Notes: a model not told the origin generated them from the sequence alone. DNA of 64,000 bases from Xanthoparmelia taractica (GCA_033085395.1 MU853202.1:23696-87695), one strand, 5' to 3'. Positions 9,747-24,440 are shown, counted from the stretch's first letter. Made by a program: numbers and translations.

Positions 9747-12700
9747 ATAGAAATAATAAGTTTATAAATAAGTCTATCTATTCTATTTATTATTCAAAAA
9801 AACCGATATATTATTATAATAGTTTATTAATAATATTACGAATGGAGAAGATTTTATAATCTTTATATAATCGAAGAAATATTTATTAATAGTTTAATTA
9901 GTACGTTCGCTTATATTATTAATCTATAAATAATAGATTATTAAATAAAGTAAAGAAATCTTTAATAGTTTAAAAAGCGATTCTTAAAGCTTCGAAAGAA
10001 ATTTTCTATCTTAATTATTAATAATAATTTTTAAGATTTCTTAATTAATAATATTAAATTAATTTAAAAGTGCTATTTCTAATTAAATACTTTTTAAATT
10101 AATTTATTAAAAATTAATTAAATAATTTTTATAAGTTTATAAACAATAAATATAATTTTATTTTATTTATAATTTAATAGAAATAATATTAGAATAAACT
10201 TAATAATTAGAATATAAAAAGATATTAACGAAGATAAGATTAATTATAAGTTATCGTAAGATATGTGTCTTCTTATTTATAGAATTAAACACTTTAGATA
10301 ATATCGAATAAAGTCTCGTAAGTGCTTTATAATTTCATATATATATTGAAATAATATAATAATTTTATAATATTTCTAAAAGTTAGAATACTCTTTTTTA
10401 TATATTAAAATAAGAATATCTTTTACTAGTAAGAAAGAAATATAAAGTTATTATTAATTAATAGTTCTATTAATATAAAAGATAAGATCTCGCTATATTT
10501 CGTAAGTGAGACTTTATTATTCTTAGTATAGACTTTGCTATTAATTTTCTTTTAATCGAGACGAAAATAAGAGTTAGCATTAATAGCAAAGAGATGCTTT
10601 CCTCGCACGAAGGGCAAAGAAGCTACGTTCTCGCTATTTAGATTATTATTAATATCGAGCTATATAGAAATTCTTTTTTAATAATTATCTTATTAATAAT
10701 CTTAAATATATTTCTTATAAAATAAAGCACTTATTTATATTAAACTTACGATGAAAATATTAATATAGAGAGTATTTAACTTCTAATAATAATGAATTAG
10801 CGAATTATCTCTATTTAGACTTATAAGCCTTAATAGAGTATTAGATATAATATGTTCTTTATTAGATTTATGAGAAATAATTAGATTAAACTATCTTAAG
10901 AATTAAGTAGCTCGAATTAAACGAATATTTATCCGTATTGTCGATGTGATTAAAATAATCGAATTTTACTTTATAATATTAATGATAATAGAGTGATCGA
11001 TCTATATTCTTATAGAATACTTTAAAGATTCGATTATATATCTTATTCTCGTTAGATATTAAAAAAGATTAATAATCTTTAATATCGTAGATTAATAATT
11101 TTTTTCTATTAAAATTAAAAATCTTAATAAAAAAAGAATAGACTTCGTTTCTATATAAAAAGATTATTTATTTTTATTTTTATATATATTTAATTTAATA
11201 TAAAAGATTATTATCTTAAAATCAAACTCTTTTAAGATATTTAAATTAATTTATAAAGTTCGAGTATTATTAAAATATATTAGAATCGTTAATTAAGATA
11301 GTGTTTCTTAAAGAAGCTAAAAAGAAGTTAATTACTTCTCTAAAGCTATAGATAGTTCTATTTTAAAAGAATATTATTTTTATTAATATTTAAATATCAA
11401 CGCTTTTTTAAAAAGTAATATTTTAAGATTCTATAAGAGCTATATTAATTATATATAAAAATAAACGTATTAACGCAAATAACTAATTCATTTTTAGTAA
11501 TATTCGAATTCTTCTAAAATATTAAGATATTATAAGTTCGAGATTATCTTAAGCTTATTCTCTAATAAAATTAAGTCGAAAGAGTTAATTTTTTTATTTA
11601 ATAAATTAACGTTTAAATATCTTTAAAACAAAATTATAAAAGAAATAATAATATTAAATTTTACGAAAAGCTTAAATAGCTAGCGAAGATCTTATAAGTA
11701 CTATTAAAATATTCTAGCACTCGTAATCACATTATTAATATAAGCTTTTACGTTAAGAATATATTATAAAATCTTATCGATTTAACGTTAAATATAAGTA
11801 ATCGAATTTATATAATTTATAATTAAAATATTAAAGATTTCTTAATCTCTATAACTTATAATAGTCTATATATAGCGATAATTTAAATATACTCGCTATT
11901 AATAGAAAAAAGAAATAATATCGATTATTAAAATAAAATTATAATTAAATACATATTTTAAAGTAATAAGTTATTTAAACCTCGAATATTAATTATTAAT
12001 CTTTTCTTAATAATATTATTAAATAATATTTTTTATATAACGAATATTAAATAAAAAAAGAATATAGAATCTTTAGTCTATTTAAGTCTTTTCTATTTAT
12101 ATAACTTATTAAAGACTTTATCGATTACTTCTCGATCTCGTACGTCTAAGAGATAGATTTTAACTTTCATATTAATCTTAATTTACTAATTATTTCTTAA
12201 TAAAAGCTCTATTTATTTCTCTTCTAATACTTTAATAATGTTAATATCTTATTAAATCTATAAAAATTCGTTAACTAGGTCGACTAATGTAGTTCTAGTC
12301 TATACATCCTCGAAAATCATAACTTTATTTAATAACTTATTTTCTTTAATTAATAAGAGAATTATATAATTTAACCTTAAGTTTATATTTATATTTATAA
12401 TTATTATTATTAAGACGAATTTAGATTCGATATTAATTTAAATATAAATTTCGTAATCTATTTCGAGAATATTTTTAAGTCTTAATTTCCTTGGAATTTA
12501 AATAGATATATTAGATTTATTTTCAGTTAGAATTTCAATTATTATATAATTAATTAAATAAGCGAATATTATTAAATTTATCTATATTGCTAGCTTAAAT
12601 AAGAAATCACGATCGTTAAATAAATAAATTTTCTTGATTAATAGAATTATCTCGCTATACGAAAACACGAAAACAAATAATTTAATATAAATCTTTCTTC

Positions 12701-15155
12701 GAATAAATAAACTCGCCCTAAGATCGAGCAATAATATTAACCGTAGTGCTACAGTTATTAATCCTTGCTTTTTATTAATTATATTAATAATTATTTCTTT
12801 AGACTTAATAATATTATTTTTAATAAGTATTTTAACACGTAAATTATCGATAATATAATTCTCTACGTAAATATATAAGCACTTTTTAATCTTAATTATT
12901 AATTTTAGAAAGATAAATATCTTACGTAATATGCTTCTAAGTCTCGTGTTTAAAAGTATCAATTCTACGTACTCGCAAAGATATTATTATTTTAAAAATA
13001 GCTATATTAGAATACTATTAAGAATATTACAATCTATCCATTAAACTTATAATATATTCAGTATTAATATAAAATTTATTCTCTTAATTAATAGAATCGA
13101 GTTTAACTTTAATTATAACGTAAGTTTAGTTTTAAAATATAAAATTATTTCTTAAATTCTAATTAAAAGCGATAGACTTAATAATTTTTTATTATTTATT
13201 AACGAAGTTAAAAGACTTTACTAGCATTATTTCGTTAATATAAATATACTTTTTAGAATAATTAATACGTAAATGCTTATACAATTTAATCTTAAATAAG
13301 AAGAATTTCTAATAGTTTCGATAGTAGATTTCGATTCCTATAAAGTTAGTAAACTAATTATTATTTGACTATATAGGACGCTTAGGATTATATTTAGAAT
13401 TAGTATAATATATCTTATTTTTATACTAATCTTCGCCTATAAAGTAAGAATATTCAATATTAATATTTTCTTTCTAATATTCCGAACTTTAAGCTTATTC
13501 GTTATATTTCAATTTAGCATTTTCATCGATAATAGAGATATAATAAGTAGCTACTTTTGAATAATTTATAGTATTAAACCAAGGTCTTTAACTGCTTTGC
13601 TAAAAACCTTGAGTTGATCTTAAAGAAAACTACTATTACTAGTTATTAAATAAAGGTCGATTCGAGATTAAATTTAGTACGTTTAAAGTGGCGATTTATA
13701 GGGATTAACGAGATTAAACGTTTTGCTGTGAATTTAAATAAGTATTTTAACTATTAAATTAACGAGGAAATAACTAAGTTAATTAAGCGTTTTAATTTTT
13801 ATATTAATTTTAAATTTAACGAAAAGACTAAAAGTAAGGCCGCTAATATTAATTATTAGAACCTATACTTTAAGGTCGAAATTATTAAGAAAATTATTAT
13901 TATAAACGAGATTAATACTAATTAGAAATATCTTTTTTAATATTATTTCGATTTTAAGAAGAATAATTCTAAGAAGAGCTTATAAGAATATTCCCCGAAG
14001 ACGAAGAAGAAGAAAATCTATACGTTCTCGAATTATATCTGTTTACGAAGATTCATTGATTATACTTAAGGTTATTCATCTCCTCAAGAAAATTATGCAA
14101 AATAATTTAATTTTTAATCTTCTTAAGTCACGACTTAACTTAATATTTAAGTTATTATAAATTACATTAAGCTAATTTTTAATGCTAGTTAAACGGATAT
14201 TCTTCGAAGCACATAAGATCTTTTATACGAATTATCGAGACTTTCTCTTACTAATAATATTTCTTAAAATATATCTTTTTCTTAATAATAAGTTAATCGT
14301 TATATTAATAGATATCTTAAATCGTTTGATTAATATTCTCTCTCACTTATTTAATTTCTTTTCGAGCTTTATAAAACGCTTATTATTATTAAAAAGCTCG
14401 CTTAATTATTACTTTAAAGTAAACTTTTTTAAATAAGTTTAAAGATTTATATAAACGAGCTTATTTTTCTTAATACTAACTACGTTACGAGTATATTTCA
14501 GAAACAAATATATATCTCGAAAGTAGATCTCTTTTAAAGTATACTCCATTAAAAAAACATCGGAAGTTATCGACTTATTCTTACATAACGAGTTAAAGAA
14601 TTCTATATTATTAGCATTTCATCTACTGTCTAATATAGTTCCTACTATAGCATTAACGCTATTCTATTCTAGCGGTCCTCGCTTATTAGGCGATTTAGAT
14701 ACGCTACGTAGAAGATCTTATGAAGCAATTTATTGTTATTATGAAAAGCTAGTATTCTATTAATTAATCTCGTTATTTTGAATTATATTAAAATTATTTA
14801 AAGTATCTCTAGAAGTAGAATTTGTGCTTGAATTTAAAGTAAGATTCGATATAAAATTCGTAACAGTTAAATTACTAGAATTAGAGTTAGTGATAGAAAT
14901 TTTTTTAAAAGGACTTTTTATAGGCGAAGAACGAGATATATCGCTAATAGAAGAAGATTCTCTTAATCTTCTTAATAATTAAATATTAGTCTTAAATCTA
15001 ATTAGAGTAGTTTTAAAAATCGATCGATTAAGTGCTTAGCTAGTAGATTAATTTAATGTCTTAATAAATATAGAACGAGCTTTTACACGTGCGTTACGAG
15101 CTAATAAAGTTACTTCTTTTACGATCTTTAAAGGCCTAAAATTAACTCTAACTAT
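9747..15155 (-). pseudogene. A1 pol and gag remnants
   Basis: The part of A1 beyond the A2 insertion, reading right to left. Gag is at about 14483-14050, the finger near 13340, a single repeat unit near 13220, the protease-RT linker at 12962-12582 (ends NDRDFLFK), RT at about 12030-11600 (YINN at about 11731-11745) and integrase at about 10310-9900. The integrase Glu codon (9906-9908) is kept and the Asp codon (10014-10016) is Asn. Frames on the plus strand, such as 14182-14436, are antisense. Homology to A2 runs up to 15150, where Copia B1 starts. Confidence 0.8.
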
Positions 15156-15276
15156 TGAAATTCGGGTCACGTGACTAGATCACGTGACACGCTAAGGCGT
15201 GCCTTATAGTCCCGCTTTCCTAGCTAGTACTCCTTAGTCAATACAACTACTATATATCCTACTTCATATTTTGATA
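15156..15276 (+). repeat. 5' LTR of B1
   Basis: A 121-bp LTR from TGAAATTCGG to TTTTGATA, where the terminal CA has become TA. Preserved GC-rich sequence includes GTCACGTGAC (15166-15175) and CACGTGAC (15181-15188). It is related to, but a different subfamily from, the B2 LTRs at 32534-32673 and 39027-39166, which share the TGAAA start, CACGTGAC and the end. Confidence 0.75.
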
Positions 15277-15291
15277 GGTTATAAGCCCGGG
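15277..15291 (+). other. Primer-binding site of B1 (initiator tRNA-Met anticodon half)
   Basis: GGTTATAAGCCCGGG abuts the LTR. It equals the complement of the initiator tRNA-Met anticodon arm (GGTTATGAGCCC type) with one RIP-like change. Drosophila copia and many fungal Copia elements are known to prime from a half-tRNA of this kind. In B2 the site is 32674 onward (GATTATAAGC). Confidence 0.7.
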
Positions 15292-17282
15292 CTATGCCCG
15301 GCAGTGGTTTAGCTATATTATAATCTATCGCTATTACAATGACTCTTTAATATTTATCGAGATATTAAACGTCGCTATAGCGATTATTTAATAATTTCTT
15401 TATAATAAATATTTCTTATATTAAAATAATTATTTAGGGTCTAAACGACTATAATTCGCTATTAATTCGAGAGCTGAAATTTATCACTTAGCGCTCTCTC
15501 GTCTTAAGGCCGATAATATCGAATCTCGCTACGCGATTAAGTAAAATTATATACTTATTAGAGTCTTTAAAATACTATTCATTTCTTTATATAAAACACG
15601 CTAAATAAAGAAAAATATTTTCTTATTTATTATATTAAAATATTAAATTAGATAAAGAGTATATAGACTTTAAAGTCTAAGATTAATTACGTAATATTTA
15701 TAATAACGACGAGAAATTAATTATTTTAATTATTATAGACGAAGATTAAATTTAAATAAATTAAGAAAAAAATAAGCTTAATTATTATCTTAACTTTCGT
15801 TAATAAAGATTAAAATAAAAACAAATAAATTTTAAAGCGAAAACGCTTAGTTTTTATAATCTTTATTAGGAATTAAAGTTAAGGATAAATAAATTAAATC
15901 TCGTTAACGTAAAGATAAGAAAATTTTTAATATAAATAAGCGATTTCTTAATTAAGAGAAATATAATTAAGCGAAAAGTAAAAGTAAATAATTAAGATAT
16001 ATATTATAAGTCTTAGACTAAGATAGTTAGAATAATAAAGATTAGAATAATTAGAATAATTAATATAGCTTAGATAGAGAAGAGTCTATAAGGTCTATAA
16101 AAATCAAAAATTCTCTTTCTTAATATTCGTATATATTATTTATTTTGAAGTTAAAATTCTCACACTTTACGAGAGAGTTATCTCAATAAAGCGTTATTAG
16201 CTATATTATATTAATTTATTTCTTCGCTCTTCGATAATAAAGATCTCGCTTATTCGAGTTAATCTTAAAATTAAAAGAGATTTTTCTTATACGCTTAAGA
16301 TATTTACGAGTCTATCGAATAGCGATATCGATAATAAGTATATCTTAATTGAACTCACTAATTTAACTTCTACTTTAAAATAATTTATCTTTAAAATATC
16401 GTCGAAGTTAATCTTTAACGAAGATCTCTTTGATTTTCGAGGGAAATCTAATTTATTAATATTATTAACTTTATTAATCTTAAAGACTTTAAGTCTTAAT
16501 TATATTAATTAAAGAGATTAAGATCTCGATCTCTTTAAGTTATCTAGATAATATTAATAAATTTAAAAATATCTTTAATTATTAAATATAAAAATAATAG
16601 TTTAAGAATAAGTTAAAGCTTTTAGATATCTAGCGATATATCGCTAAAAACTTTATAATCTTAATTATTATTAGCGGCGATATTATTATTAAGAAGAAAA
16701 TTAAGACGTGAAAATAAATTTATAATAAAATCTATATTATATTTAAATCTCGCTATAAGCGAAACGCTCGCTTTATAATTAAGAATAAAATTAATATTAA
16801 AGATATTTAAATAATCTTTAAGAAGTTTAAGTCTTAAGACTTTAAAATTTTTAACTTTATCTTTAAAAAGATAAATAACGTTATTCTCGCGAGATACGAT
16901 AATAATTTTTAGAGCTATATTAATAAATTTATAAAATTATTAAAAGTGTTTAATATTCTATTCTTTAAGCTTTATTTTAATAAAAATTAAAAACTCTATT
17001 ATTTTTACTTAAGCTTAGATTTAGTTTATAACTTATATTATAAATAATATAATTAGACTTATAATGCTTTTAATAATAATAACGAGTCGAAATTCAATCT
17101 AAATTATACTATTACGAGATTTATTAATATTATTATAAATCTTATAAGCTCTATTATTATTATCGAAGCATAGATATTAATCATGATAATTAATAATATC
17201 TTTACGTATATTTTATAGAGTATAATTATTCTAATTATCGCTGAAGATTACTTCGAAAATAAGATTTAATTAAAAGCTTATA

Positions 17283-17400
17283 TCAATAATTCTCGTATTT
17301 GTATTTAAATTTATAATTATTATAATTATTATAAAAAGAACTAATATAACGCTTTTAAATACGTTACTTTATATTCTTATTTAAAGTCTACAAATAATAA
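17283..17400 (+). pseudogene. B1 Gag zinc knuckle remnant
   Basis: Reads ICI.IYNYYNYYKKN.YNAFKYVTL, where Tyr positions are spaced like the Cys and His of a CCHC knuckle and are the expected products of Cys (TGY) to Tyr (TAY) RIP changes. An Asn/Arg-rich tail (NNNNRESNKRN) follows. The same arrangement occurs in B2 at about 34580-34780. The call rests on spacing and context. Confidence 0.45.
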
Positions 17401-20039
17401 TAATAGAGAAAGTAATAAACGTAATTAAGACGATTATAATAATCATAGAGATCGTAATAATCGTGAAGAAAAGAACTTCTTAAATAAAGATAATAAGAAT
17501 AAGAATAATTTCCCTTAAAAGCCTATCATCGAGAATATTATTATTATAATATATATTAAATTATCGGCGATTTATAGCTTCGTGATCTATATTAAATAAT
17601 TAAGCTTAGCGATAATCTACTTAATCGCTTAATCTTAAGCTCTTTAAAATCTAATCTCTTAATCTCGCTTTAAGATATTAATATTATTTAAAATAATAAT
17701 AAAGATCTTATCGATATTTACGATCGCTATATTATCGGCGCTATAATTTATTAATTACGTATATCCTTAATATATAATTTAAGATCGTTAGATCTTTTAA
17801 ATCTTTATTTTATTCGCTAAATTAATTAAAATTAATAAGATTATAGATTATATTATAATTAAGAGAGTTAAGCGTATTTAATTAAATTGTAAGAGATTTA
17901 AGAATAAACGCACCTTAATTATTAATAATATTTAATATATATTAATCAATAAGTTTAATCTAATTTCTTAGAGATAATTAAAGAATTAAAAAATTTCTCT
18001 TTCTTTTATATCTAACGAAATCGATATTAAAGAATATAATATTATTTTTAAGCGTTAGCGTAATCGACTTTATATATTTAATATTTAAATAGATGTTTTA
18101 ATATACTTTGTAATAATTAATAAAGATATTCTCGCTTATAATAAGTTCTTATTTATTATAAGTGTTCTCGCCATTAATATCGATATCTTAAAGTCTTAAA
18201 TTAATAAGAAGATCTTATAATTATAATATAATCGTTATAATTATTTAAGCTATTAGAACATTAAGAAGCTAATTAAGATATATATTAAGATAAATCTTAT
18301 TATCTCAGTTTCTAAAGATACTTACGAATCGTATAATATCGTTCATATAAAAATAAAAAGATATAAGCGCTACGTCGAATCGAGATATTAGAAAAACGAT
18401 CTAATTTATAATAATATTTAAGATTTATTTTATTCTTTTTATAATAATTATAGATATATAATAACTTTCTTAAACGATAAGACTCTTAGATTCGACGTTT
18501 ACTTTATATTAAATAAAATAAAATTCATGATTTTAGAAGCGCTTAAGTTATTTCTAAATCAAGTAAAATATAATAATTATAAATATACTTGATTTCGATT
18601 CGATTATAGCATTGAGTATAATAATTATAATATATATATATATCGACTATATAAATATATTATCTAAGAGAATATTATCTTTAATAATTTTTAAATAAAT
18701 AATTTAATAAAATATTAGCGCTATATTTAAAGAAAATACATTATCGTAGAAATATTAGACGAAGTTTATTCGGGTATTTAATTATCTTCGTAATCTATAA
18801 TTAATCTTAAGTTAAGATATTACTTCTTATGAGATCTATATAATTATTTATTAAATTTATCTTATCTTCGAATTATCGAATAGATCGAATATTATTAGAT
18901 ATATATAATTAATATCGAGTGAATTAAATATTAATATCTTGCGTATAAGAATAAATTAGTTAGTTATTAAGCTAACAAATTTTATCGTATACTCTTATTT
19001 AATAATAAGATCGAAATCTTCTTTAATATTATCTAAATTAATAATATCTTATTTAAATCAATTTTAATAAAACTTATCTCTCGCGAAATATAATAAATCA
19101 ATAATATTAAGCTTCTAGAAGCTTATAGTAAGCGTTATAATAATGTTATTAACGTTATTTAAGAGCTCGCTTTAATATTTATTTTAAAAGAGAGAGTCTT
19201 TAAAAAAAGACGCGAATTCTTTATTAAAGCAATTAATTTTATTATAATATTAATTAAAAAAAAGTATTTTATAAAAATTAGAATATTAATTAAAATATAG
19301 TTCTCGACTCGAAGAGCGTTACTCTCGTATATATCTTTAGAAGAATTATCGAAATCACTCGAAACGCTTAATAATAAAACGTTTATATTATTATTAATTT
19401 TTAAAGACTCGATATTAAACGAGAAGTTTATAATACGATTTATAATAATTAAAGAATCTTCGAAACGTGAATTATTAAGATAATATACAGTTCTTAGAAT
19501 TTATCGTAATCTTATTTTAAACTCTCTTATCTTATTAATTAAAATTAATATTTTTAAATTATATAAGTTATAAAATTATAAAAAAGTAATAATAAACTTA
19601 TGTTAAAAAAATATAATAAGAGCTCATTATATAAAAAGAAGTTAACTCTCTTATAATTAATAATATCTAGACTTTAATAATTTTTTTCTTAAACGCGTAT
19701 ACCTTAAAAGATAAATAAGTCTATAAAATTAAGCGTGAAAATTAAGAAGAGATCGCTCGCTATAAGATTCGTTAAATAATATATAACTTTAAATAATATA
19801 AGAGTATAGACTTTAATAAGACTTTCGTCTTCGTTATTAAATTTATAAATTATAAAATTATCTTCGTTTTAATAATAGCTCTAAATTAAAAACTAAAATA
19901 AAAAAATATTAAAATAATCTTTTTATACGATAATATAAATAAAATTATCTATATTATATAATTTATTAACTTTAAAGTTAGCGAGAAATATAAGATATAT
20001 AAATTAAAAAAGACGTTATACGATCTAAAATAGTTCTTT

Positions 20040-20880
20040 AAAGTTTAATATAATATTCTAATAATATATTTTAAAGAGCTAAGCTTCGAGTCTATTACGA
20101 TCGATTACTCGATTTTTAATAACGATATTATTATTATTACTATCTACGTGAATAATATTCTATTAATTAATTTTAATAAAAAGAAAATTTAAAGTATTAA
20201 AAATAAGCTTTATAAGCGCTTTAAGATAATCGATTTAAGCGTATATAATTGTCATGGAATATTTGATCATATGGACGTAGGACTGGTCATGACTAGCCTT
20301 GGCGCTTCTCCGTACTTAGCTGGCGCACACACACGTAGATCAATAAACAATTCATCCACCACACTCATTATTGAACCACATCAATATTGTTCCTTGACAA
20401 TAATTATTATCTCGATATAATTATTATTAGAGATTAAGTTAATCGAATCTTATAACTCGATTAAACGAACTATATTTAGAAATTTATTATTAAATATAAT
20501 ATATAAGAGAGTAAAAGAACTCTTATTCTAATAAATATAGAGAAGTATTAGATTATTAAAGAAGATTTTTAGATAATTAAAGCTTCTCGTATCGTCTATT
20601 AATTAATTATTTACTCGCTAATATATATAATATTAGATATTAAATTAAATATCGCCTATATTATTTTAATTATATCTCGATATAATTTTAATTTAAATAA
20701 GTTTTACTAAAAGATTATTAAACGTATCTTTCGATATCTTCGATAAATAATTAATTATTAACTTATCTTTTGAGAATATCCAAAATCTTTATTTAAGTAT
20801 ATTAACATTAATTAAGCTAGCGATTAAGATATTTAACGTTTTTTTTAAATACGTCTTTAACGTAGATAGCGCTACGATTA
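20040..20880 (+). pseudogene. B1 reverse transcriptase and RNase H remnant
   Basis: IIITIYVNNILLINFNKKKI and KRFKIIDL precede the solo LTR. YYLG-type sequence (about 20405), then NRILQLGQTNYI and KFIIKHNM follow it, as in Ty1/Copia RT. YVDD has become YVNN (20145-20156). Downstream, SLIYIILDIKLNIAYI and FRYLR-like segments belong to the RNase H linker. The frame is interrupted first by the solo LTR and then by element E1. Confidence 0.82.
20252..20399. mobile_element. Solo LTR, unmutated, inside B1
   Basis: 148 bp from TGTCATGGAA to TTCCTTGACA, with the 5-bp duplication ATAAT on both sides (20247-20251 and 20400-20404). Excising it joins sequence homologous to the uninterrupted B2 site near 37510-37530. 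CpA and TpG are common, unlike the surroundings, so it escaped RIP or arrived afterwards. No internal region is present, so it probably came from LTR-LTR recombination. Its family is not otherwise in the window; the TGTCATGG start only loosely recalls family D. Confidence 0.88.
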
Positions 20881-20910
20881 ATTAATTATCTAAGCGATAA
20901 CTTATCGTAG

Positions 20911-21090
20911 TGTAACAGCAAATAGAGATATATTCAAGCAGTCAATTCGTTGGGTATCTAAATCTTAATTATTCTAAGTTGAAAAATTCTATCTAAGTTA
21001 GGGCCAGCCAAGCACTTACCTTAGCCGAGTATCAGCCAAGCACTTGCCTTACCGAGTGCTTAGTTGACTTGGCAAGTGCGTTTCGTGATA
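20911..21090 (-). repeat. 3' LTR of E1
   Basis: 180-bp LTR with an additional AGCCAAGCACTTGCC-type block compared with the 155-bp subtype. It differs from 28358-28512 by indels and many changes that are not transitions, so the two are not a simple LTR pair. It abuts B1 sequence ending ATCGTAG. Confidence 0.82.
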
Positions 21091-24019
21091 GCATCCATCG
21101 AAATAGAAGAAAAGCGAGCAATATCGCTTGCTATTATATATATATTAAAGTATATAGAAAAACCTTATTAATTAAGTAAATTCGTTAATAATAGTATACT
21201 AAAATTAACGAGAAGTTAGTGATAGTAAGGTCTTTTCGACGGCTAAATCATATAATTAGAATATTAATTAGTACACAAACAATAATAGTTACAATAATAT
21301 CAATTCTTTTTATCATAAAATAAACGTTATCGAGTAGAGGAGAATATATCTCGATCGATAATACTCGTTGAATATCTAAATATAAGTATAATAAGTAGAT
21401 ATAGTGTGAGTGTTATAATGTAGTAGCGATATTATATCTTCTAAGACGATCTCTTCCTTTTGCGAATAAGTTAAAAGACGAAGATAAAATTATAGAAGTG
21501 AGTGTAATAGCTCGAATTCTAGCTGCTTCCTTCTTATATTTCTTTATCAACTCAAAAGCATTATTAAGATCTTTAATATTATATCACTAATCGTATTTAG
21601 AATTATATTTCTTTCCTCTCATTAGATATTCTATAATTAAATTACGTTCTTTCTTAATAATTCGTTTATTAAGAAATCGTTCGATTTCTATATTAATAAT
21701 ATTATTATTATTAATAGAAATAGGCGAGATATATTAAGATCAAGAGCGTTTAAAAGAATCGTTCTCTAACGCAGAATAAGGCTTTAATTATACTATTATA
21801 AAAAAGAAATATACTCTTTATTCTATAGAAATAACGAGTCTATAAATAAGTCTATCTATTTTATTTATTACCTAAAAAAAATCGATATATTATTATAATA
21901 ACTTATTAATAATATCGAGGATAGAGGAGATCTTATAAACTTTATATAGTCGAAGAAGCGCCTATTCTCTCACTCTAAGAAACATTAATTAATACTTTTT
22001 ATTATAATAAAATTTATTAGATATTTAAATTAAATCGATAATATCTTTAACTATAATTTCTATAAAAACGTGATCGATTTTAATTAATAAACGAAGCAAA
22101 TTTAAAGATCTATTTAAAGTAAAATCGTAGATTACTTCGCTCGATATAATTTCAGAAGAGATAGAGTTATTTAAAAAGATTTATATTCGTAATAAAACTT
22201 TCGACTATAAAAAAGATCTATTAAAGATATACACGAAGTATTTTATAGCTATCTTAATAATCTAATTAGTGCGTTCGCTCGCATTATTAATGTACGAATA
22301 ATGAACTATTAAATAAAATAGAGAAATTCTTAATAGTTTAAAAAGCGATTTTTAGAGCTTCGAAAGAAATTTCCTATCTCTATTACTAATAATGGCTTTT
22401 AAGATTCTTTAATTAGTAATATTAAGTCAATTTAAAAGTACTTTTATTTAATTAGATACTTTTTAATTAGCTTATTAGAGATAAATTAAATAACTTTAAT
22501 AAACTTATAAATAATAGATATAATATAATTTAATTTATAATTTAATAGAGATAATATTAGAATAAAGTTAATAATTAAAGTGTAAAAAGGCACGGGCGAA
22601 GATGAAATCAACTACAAGCTATCGTAAGATGCGTGCCTTCTTATCTATAATATTAAACACTCTAAGTAATATCGAATAAAGTCTTATAAATACTTTATGA
22701 TTTTATGAATATATTAAGATAAGATAACAATTTCGTAGCATCTCTAAAAGCTAGAATACTCTTTCTTATATATTAAAGTAAGAATATTCTTTATCAGCAA
22801 AAAGAAAATATAAAGTTATTATTAATTAATAATTCTATTAACATAAAAGATAAGATCTCGCTAAAGACTTTGCTACTTTTACTATTAATTCTCTTTCGGC
22901 CGAGTTTATTACTTTAGCTATTCTTATTATTAATTCTTCGATCGTGGCGAAAAATAGAAGTCAATATTAGTAGCAAAGAGATACTTTTTCCGCACGAAAG
23001 ACAGAGAAGCTACGTCCTCGCTGACTAGACTTTTATTAATATCGAGCTATAAAGAAATCCTTTTATAATAATCATCTTATTAATAATCTTAAATACACTT
23101 ATCATGAAATATAATACTTATTTCTATTAAACTTATCATGAAAATATTAGTGTAGAAAGTATCTAACTTCGAATAATAATAAGATAACGAATTATCTCTA
23201 TTTAGACTTATAAGTCTTGATAGAGCATTAGATACAATATATTCTTTTCTAGATTTATGAGATATAATTAAATTAAATTATCTTAAGAATTGAGTAGCTC
23301 GAATTAAACGAATATTTATTCGCATTATTAATGTAATCGAAATAATCGAATTTTACTTTATAATATTAATAATATTAGAGTAATTAATCTATATTCTTAT
23401 AGAATACTTTAAAGATTCGATTATATATCTTATTTTCTTTAGATATTAAATAAGGCTAGTAATTTTCAATTCCGTAGGCTAGTAATTTCGTTCTACTATA
23501 GTTAGAAGTCTTAATAAAAAAAGAATAGACTTCGTTTCTACACGAGAGGGCCATTTATTATTTTTATATATATTTAATTTAAAATAAGCATTTAATTTGA
23601 TATAAAAGACTATCGCCTTAAAATCAAACTTCTTTAATACATTTAAGTTAATTCATAAAATTCGAGTATTGTTAAAATATATTAGAATCGTTGATTGAAA
23701 TAGTGCTTCTTAAAGAAGCTGGAAAGAAGTTAATTGCTTCTTTAAAGCTATAGATAATTTTATTCTAGAAGAGTGTTATTTTCGCTAACGTTTAGAGTTC
23801 GATACTTTCTTAAAAAAGTAATGTTTTAAGCTTCTATAAGAACTATATTAATTATATATAAAAATAAACGTACTAATATAAATAGTCGATTAATTTTAAA
23901 TAATATTCGAGTTCTCTTAAGATACTAAAATATATAAATTCGAAATAGCTTTAAGCTTATCTTCTAATAAAATTAAGTTAAAAGAATTAATATTTTTATT
24001 TAATAATTTAATATTTAAA

Positions 24020-24440
24020 TATCTTAAAAAGACTTTCATAGAAGAAATAATAATATTAATTTCATAAAAAGCTTAAATAGCTAACGAAGATCTTGCAAGT
24101 GCTATTAAAATATTCTAATACTTATAAATATATTATTAATATAAGCTTTTACGTTAAGAATATATTATAAGATCTTATTAATTTAACGCTAAATATAAAT
24201 AATCGAATTTATATAACTTATAATAAAAATATTAAAAGTTTTTTAATCTCTATAACTTATAACGGTCTATATATAGCGATAATTTAAATACACTCGCTAT
24301 TAATAGAAAAACGAAGTAGTATTAATTACTAAAATAAAATTATAATTAATTAATATCTTAATTATATTCTATTAAAGAGATATTAAATATTTATTTCAAA
24401 ATAATAAGTTATTTAAATCTCGAATATTAATTATTAATCT
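24020..24440 (-). pseudogene. E1 reverse transcriptase remnant
   Basis: The minus strand repeats the A2 RT segments (RGLN, VID, RQIDKILR-like, KAYINN), with stops at RIP sites. The YVDD box is YINN near 24130-24141. Assigned by direct comparison with A2 at 6284-6697. Confidence 0.75.

Larger units (their letters stand above)
15156..20910 (+). mobile_element. Ty1/Copia element B1 (3'-truncated)
   Basis: A Copia element inserted in A1. It has a 121-bp 5' LTR, a PBS matching the middle of initiator tRNA-Met, a Gag with a degraded zinc knuckle, and RT/RNase H. It stops at 20910, where copy E1 begins; the homologous position in B2 is about 38020, inside the RNase H region, so the 3' end and 3' LTR are missing. 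It is heavily RIP-ed and carries a clean solo LTR at 20252-20399. Confidence 0.82.
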
